Assembly (NCBI GenBank): GCA_019348515.1
Contig: JAHWJF010000097.1
Coordinates: forward strand, 1-9,202
Reading direction: 5' to 3'
Source of the DNA: Chloroflexota bacterium
GTDB taxonomy: Bacteria > Chloroflexota > Chloroflexia > Thermomicrobiales > UBA6265
Length of the DNA stretch: 9,202 bases
Positions within the stretch are counted from its first letter, which is position 1. Each line of letters opens with the position of its first letter. Made by a program: the position numbers and the translations under genes. Shown here in pieces: positions 6,277-9,202 of this stretch. The notes beneath the pieces are model-generated. The model had not been told where the DNA came from. It saw nothing but the letters and a program-made list of their open reading frames with translations, and did no database searches.

Positions 6277-6951
6277 TTAGCGTGTCGCGACGACGGTTCT
6301 CGACCCTGGCAGTACCATCCGCTCATTGCGTCCGACCATGCCGCCGAGGGTTGCGGCGGCAATCGCCAGGATAATGGCAATCGTTGTGCCCCATGCGCCC
6401 GGACCAGCGGCCTCAGCCGCTGTTTCAGCGGCCTCTTGGGCTTCCGGTGGCACCGCGGCGGCGGGATCCTCGACCGCCTCGGTCGCGGTGTTCTCCGCGT
6501 CCGCCGGCACAGCAACCGCACCTTCCTCCACGGCCTCCATTGCCGCCGGACCAGCAGCCCCCGCAATATCAGCAACGGTGCCCGCGAAGAACCCGAGAGC
6601 GCCTGTCAGGGCGGTCGTCGCCAGCCAGAGAAGCAGTAGCAGTGTGGCCGCACCGGTCACAAACCCGTTGAGCGGACCATCCGAGTCGGACATGGTTGCC
6701 GCGGAACGCGCGGCCATCCAGCCCCCAACGAAGAAGGCGACGAGGAGCGTCAGCCCGCCCCAGATTCCAGCCGCGGTCCCCCATGTTCCTGGGTCATCGT
6801 CTCCGCCAAGGGCGCTGAGCCCGAGGGCAATCCCGAGGACCGTTAAAAACAACAGGACGGCGAACGCCGTAACAACACCCGCGATGATGGGACCCCAGCG
6901 AATGCGATCCCGCATGGGGACATCAGCGACATCAACTTCAACTGCCGACAT
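6277..6951 (-). CDS. Four-TM membrane protein with acidic Ala-rich loop
   Basis: An integral membrane protein of unknown function (224 aa from ATG 6951). Predicted helices are at about residues 20-47 (WGPIIAGVVTAFAVLLFLTV), 59-80, 97-123 and 186-206. The pattern RxRWGPIIAGVVTAF....LGIALGL matches a widespread family of uncharacterised small membrane proteins. Helices are rich in Gly and Ala (e.g. GIWGG, FFVGGWMAARSAA). Between TM3 and TM4 lies a low-complexity loop of about 50 residues rich in Ala, Glu and Pro (137-185), probably disordered. ATG 6951 has AGGAG 8 bases upstream. A second possible start is CTG 7056, with a perfect AAAGGAGG 7 bases upstream and an open frame in between; it would add 35 residues (MSTDPLRSR...). 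A sigma-54 promoter candidate is at 7220-7235. Confidence 0.8.
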   Translation of the reverse strand: MSAVEVDVADVPMRDRIRWGPIIAGVVTAFAVLLFLTVLGIALGLSALGGDDDPGTWGTAAGIWGGLTLLVAFFVGGWMAARSAATMSDSDGPLNGFVTGAATLLLLLWLATTALTGALGFFAGTVADIAGAAGPAAMEAVEEGAVAVPADAENTATEAVEDPAAAVPPEAQEAAETAAEAAGPGAWGTTIAIILAIAAATLGGMVGRNERMVLPGSRTVVATR

Positions 6952-7062
6952 TCCACGTACTCCTGACGCCGCAGCCGATGGCGGCAATCCCGTCGTGTCG
7001 ATGCCGCCGGTAGCGGACGCCTCCGCCGTCCGGCTGCGAAGAGGATCTGTACTCAGCTTCGT

Positions 7063-7070
7063 TCCTCCTT
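7063..7070 (-). promoter_or_regulatory. Perfect Shine-Dalgarno with no ATG/GTG/TTG start after it
   Basis: AAAGGAGG on the minus strand is the best ribosome binding site in this region. The only codon at correct spacing (7 bases) is CTG 7056, which is in frame with the membrane-protein gene and preceded in frame by TAA. This suggests either a rare CTG start or a start codon lost by mutation, with the AGGAG/ATG at 6951 now used. Confidence 0.5.
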
Positions 7071-7219
7071 TGTGGCCGCTCCGTTAACCCCTCAAACCAC
7101 CCAGCGGATGAGAGAATCTTCCGCTCAGCGTTTGCTTCACTTCCCTGCGCTAAACGAATCGGCCGGCAGCGCGTCCCGCGCACGTCAGCAGCGCCAGACG
7201 CGCGGCACTACCGACACTA

Positions 7220-7235
7220 CGCATACGGCGTGCCA
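7220..7235 (-). promoter_or_regulatory. Sigma-54 promoter candidate upstream of the membrane protein
   Basis: On the minus strand the site reads TGGCACG-CCGT-ATGCG, preceded by T. The -24 element is perfect, GG/GC spacing is exact, and there are two mismatches in the -12 side of the consensus. The start would be near 7209, 153 nt before CTG 7056 or 258 nt before ATG 6951. No other supported gene lies between. Confidence 0.62.
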
Positions 7236-7284
7236 AAGGAGTACCTGAACGTGCGTCATGCTTGGACAGTGCATATGACGATCT

Positions 7285-7300
7285 GAGACTCTCGGGTCTC
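7285..7300. repeat. GAGAC/GTCTC inverted repeat upstream of the sigma-54 promoter
   Basis: GAGAC (7285-7289) and GTCTC (7296-7300) flank six bases, about 76-91 bp upstream of the predicted start at 7209. The same arms occur at 4211-4225 and 3131-3157, near two other sigma-54 promoter candidates. Five-base arms are short, so a shared activator site is only a suggestion. Confidence 0.3.
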
Positions 7301-7428
7301 TCTTCGACGTTGACTTCGACCTGAGCGATCTGAATTATCACCGTGCCGTAGTAGACCTAGGGCTGGGAACGGGCTTCGGCGAGCTGATGGGGTCCCGCAA
7401 CGTCAGTTTCGACGCCGTGCGGACGCCA

Positions 7429-7462
7429 TAATGGTTATCGATCACTAATGGTTATCAATCAG
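7429..7462. repeat. 17-bp tandem repeat in an AT-rich patch
   Basis: TAATGGTTATCGATCAC (7429-7445) is followed at once by TAATGGTTATCAATCAG (7446-7462), 15 of 17 bases identical. The patch is distinctly AT-rich compared with its surroundings. It lies about 220-253 bp upstream of the predicted start for the membrane-protein gene, within the range from which sigma-54 enhancers can act, and 139 bp beyond the M20 gene stop. It may be a paired protein binding site or a simple tandem duplication. Confidence 0.6.
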
Positions 7463-7600
7463 TTTCACTGGCTTCCAACCGACCGGTATGTGCCAACCAA
7501 CTTGCATGGGGAGTCAAGGCGGCAGAGCCGCAAACACATGTCATTCGCACACGTGCGCGCGGCTCAGCCCATATCGGCACGTCTACCTGTTGGATCTCGA

Positions 7601-8929
7601 TCAGGGCGTGATGTCGCACCATGCAGCTGCGCTCAACGCCATAGAGGCGCATGCTCGCTGGAGCTGGTCGAGGTCGACGTATTCGTCCGGGCTATGCGCC
7701 TGCGCGATGCGTCCCGGACCAAAGATTGCTCCTGGAATGCCGGCCTCCGCATACCAGGCGAGCTCCGAGGCAGCGGTGAATGCCTCGACCCGGGGCGCGT
7801 GTCCGCTCATCTCCAATGCGGAGGCCAAGCTCTGGATGAGCCGATGGTCCGGGGGAGTTTCGGCGGGCGGAAAATAGATGCCGCGCAGTTTCCAGGTCAG
7901 ACGCGGCGGGTGCTCGCGCAACCAGGGATCGAGCTCACACACTGTACGCACATAGGATTCGATCTCATCACGAATGGTCTCAAAGGTTTCTCCCGGTAGG
8001 AACCAGAGGTTGTATTCGACAGCGCAGTAATTGGGTGAGGTACCGGGGTTCGAGAGTGTCTTGAGCTTGCCCTCGGCGCCTCCACCCGGTCCCCCGGTAA
8101 TGATCCCCGGCATGATCGAGTTAAATCCGGGGGGCAGCATCGGGTGCTGACGGCGATTTCCCCATTGCCGTTCAAGATCTTGCAAGGCGGCAACGATGCG
8201 TATCATCTTTTCGATCGCGTTCACACCGGCCTGATCGCCTCGACCACCCGCGTGGACGGTCATATAGCGGTTGCCGGCGTGGCTCTCTCGGCCGTCAACT
8301 TCGATCCGAAAATGGACTAGACCTCCTTCAACCGGCATGATTGCAAGGTCCGTTGGTTCGGCCACAAGCACCGCATCGACCGGGGGCAAACGGCGCAGGA
8401 GATTGCGGGTACTCTGCCCCACAACCTCTTCGTCGGCCACGACGTGGGCCCAGAGATCCCCAGCCAGCGAAAAGCCGGACTCCCGGAGCGCGCGCATCGC
8501 TACCAGTGCGCAGGCGATGCCGCCCTTCATGTCGGCTGCGCCGCGACCCCACAATCGCCCGGAGCCGGTCTCACCTCCCCAGGGATCGTGGGTCCAGGAC
8601 GCGGTATCGCCGGCTGGGACCACGTCGACATGACCGTTGAAGGCCAGCGAACGTTCCCCGTCCGATCCCCGCAGAACCCCGGCCACGACGGGGTAGCGGG
8701 GAGGCTCCTCCCAGCGTTGGACGTCGGCTCCCAGGTCCGACAGCCAGTCGGCGACGAGATCCTGGCAGCGTCGTGCTTCCGTCGCGAACTCGGGGTTGTC
8801 TTCGGATTGGCTGTCAGTCCGGCATGCGATTAGGGCGCGGGTCAGCGCGACGAGAGCGTCTCTTTGGTCCTCCACTGCATCCAGGATGGTGGCGGCAAGC
8901 CCCGGATCTAGCCGGTTTTTCTCGTGCAC
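7601..8929 (-). CDS. M20-family metallo-deacylase (ArgE/DapE-like)
   Basis: A 442-aa dinuclear-zinc hydrolase of the M20 family (acetylornithine deacetylase / succinyl-diaminopimelate desuccinylase type), cleaving an amide or N-acyl bond in the cytoplasm. Metal and catalytic residues are in place: H100 and D102 in NGHVDVVPAG, bridging D133 in GRGAADMKGG, catalytic base E167 with ligand E168 in VADEEVVG, E191 in VAEPTD, and H412 in AQAHSPDEYVDL. The lid/dimerisation domain (about 202-325) has the SHAG motif (216-219). GTG 8929 is chosen because GGAG/GAGAGG lies 4-8 bases upstream and the upstream frame has no family resemblance. Substrate cannot be told from sequence. The 41-bp gap to the ABC ATPase gene suggests an operon in which an imported N-acyl compound, dipeptide or similar is hydrolysed. 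Confidence 0.92.
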   Translation of the reverse strand: MHEKNRLDPGLAATILDAVEDQRDALVALTRALIACRTDSQSEDNPEFATEARRCQDLVADWLSDLGADVQRWEEPPRYPVVAGVLRGSDGERSLAFNGHVDVVPAGDTASWTHDPWGGETGSGRLWGRGAADMKGGIACALVAMRALRESGFSLAGDLWAHVVADEEVVGQSTRNLLRRLPPVDAVLVAEPTDLAIMPVEGGLVHFRIEVDGRESHAGNRYMTVHAGGRGDQAGVNAIEKMIRIVAALQDLERQWGNRRQHPMLPPGFNSIMPGIITGGPGGGAEGKLKTLSNPGTSPNYCAVEYNLWFLPGETFETIRDEIESYVRTVCELDPWLREHPPRLTWKLRGIYFPPAETPPDHRLIQSLASALEMSGHAPRVEAFTAASELAWYAEAGIPGAIFGPGRIAQAHSPDEYVDLDQLQRACASMALSAAAWCDITP

Positions 8930-8970
8930 GACGCCTCTCCACGGACATGAGGTCCATGCCCAATGCGATC

Positions 8971-9202
8971 CTAATGAACGAGGGAAAGATTCCGGCCGTC
9001 GGCACCGAACAGGTGGGCACGCCGCAGATCCAGGGCGAGACCAACGGTCTGCCCGGGGACCACTGGCAGTCGCGCCTCTGTCCGGGCCGTCCACGCGAGG
9101 TCCCCGGTCGTGGCGCTCACGTAGAGGTCAGAACCTACTGGCTCGACGAGAGAAACGACAGCGGATAGGCGCGCATCCTCCTCACGGTGAGTCATTGGGT
9201 CG
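8971..9202 (-). CDS. ABC transporter ATP-binding protein, C-terminal TOBE part (partial)
   Basis: The minus-strand frame is open to the right edge and ends at 8971. The visible residues (about 76) read as the C-terminal OB/TOBE domain of a MalK/UgpC-type importer ATPase: LVEPVGSDLYVSATTG, then a VVPGQTVGLALD segment, then RRAHLFGADGRNL, the usual 'hlFd..tg..l' end. The ATPase core (Walker A, signature, Walker B) would lie beyond the window. Such subunits energise uptake of sugars, glycerol-phosphate or polyamines. It precedes the M20 deacylase gene by 41 bp on the same strand, probably in one operon. Confidence 0.82.
   Translation of the reverse strand, partial: DPMTHREEDARLSAVVSLVEPVGSDLYVSATTGDLAWTARTEARLPVVPGQTVGLALDLRRAHLFGADGRNLSLVH

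Larger units (their letters stand above)
7057..7600. other. Non-coding interval between membrane protein and deacylase genes
   Basis: Apart from the promoter candidate, ribosome site, inverted repeat and tandem repeat listed separately, I find no supported gene in this 540-bp stretch. Short frames on both strands have no motifs. A small hairpin GCGGC-AGA-GCCGC at 7519-7531 lies downstream of the M20 gene stop but lacks a T-run, so it is at best a weak terminator. Confidence 0.4.

Noticed and set aside
6326..7087. 253-codon plus-strand frame opposite the membrane protein
   Set aside because: It is an Ala/Pro/Ser-rich antisense shadow of a clear transmembrane protein and has no motif of its own.
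7413..7428. Sigma-54-like TGGCGTC...CGGC on the minus strand
   Set aside because: GG/GC spacing is right, but it has several mismatches in both boxes and sits farther from the gene than the much better site at 7220-7235.
7448..7999. 183-codon plus-strand frame
   Set aside because: It is largely antisense to the M20 deacylase and its composition is not protein-like.
8930..9094. N-terminal extension of the M20 deacylase (55 residues)
   Set aside because: It overlaps the ABC ATPase C-terminus in another frame and has no family similarity. GTG 8929 has a ribosome site.

Overview
The window is about 9.2 kb of moderately GC-rich bacterial DNA. Nothing in it names the organism. A sigma-54 factor carrying a four-cysteine zinc-ribbon insertion, a secreted Excalibur-type protein, a short CxDCGC protein beside a ferritin-like protein, and a tRNA end without an encoded CCA together suggest a Chloroflexota bacterium, perhaps near Thermomicrobia. 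This is an inference from gene style, not from a search.

Layout from left to right: (1) 1-687 is gene-poor. It holds the 3' half of a tRNA-Gly(CCC) with no 5' half, which looks like an integration scar, followed by an orphan RCK-C-like domain fragment. (2) 688-1200 (-) is a secreted protein with a C-terminal Excalibur-like Ca-binding motif. (3) 1329-2792 (-) is rpoN (sigma-54). (4) 2793-3283 is a regulatory stretch with a consensus-perfect sigma-54 promoter and a perfect 36-bp palindrome. (5) 3284-4110 (-) is a two-gene operon, a 65-aa CxDCGC protein followed by a ferritin-like four-helix protein. (6) 4306-5673 (+) is an NtrC-family sigma-54 activator. (7) 5846-6214 (+) is a stand-alone CheY-like receiver, followed by a strong terminator. 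(8) 6277-6951 (-) is a four-TM membrane protein with a long leader. (9) 7057-7600 is non-coding and holds a sigma-54 promoter and a 17-bp tandem repeat. (10) 7601-8929 (-) is an M20-family metallo-deacylase, 41 bp downstream of the 3' end of a MalK/UgpC-type ABC ATPase gene that runs off the right edge.

The main result is that rpoN, a sigma-54 activator and a set of -24/-12 promoters occur together. Five intergenic sites have GG and GC at exact sigma-54 spacing and are correctly oriented toward a gene: rpoN itself (no mismatch to TGGCACG-N4-TTGCW), the CheY-like receiver (one mismatch), the membrane protein (two), the Excalibur protein (two) and the CxDCGC/ferritin operon (three). The three exact TGGCACG heptamers I found in the window all lie in these promoters. 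I read 688-7235 as a compact, possibly self-amplifying sigma-54 regulon: RpoN, its likely activator and envelope or stress-type targets. The signal sensed and the partner histidine kinase are not in the window. The M20/ABC operon on the right looks unrelated.
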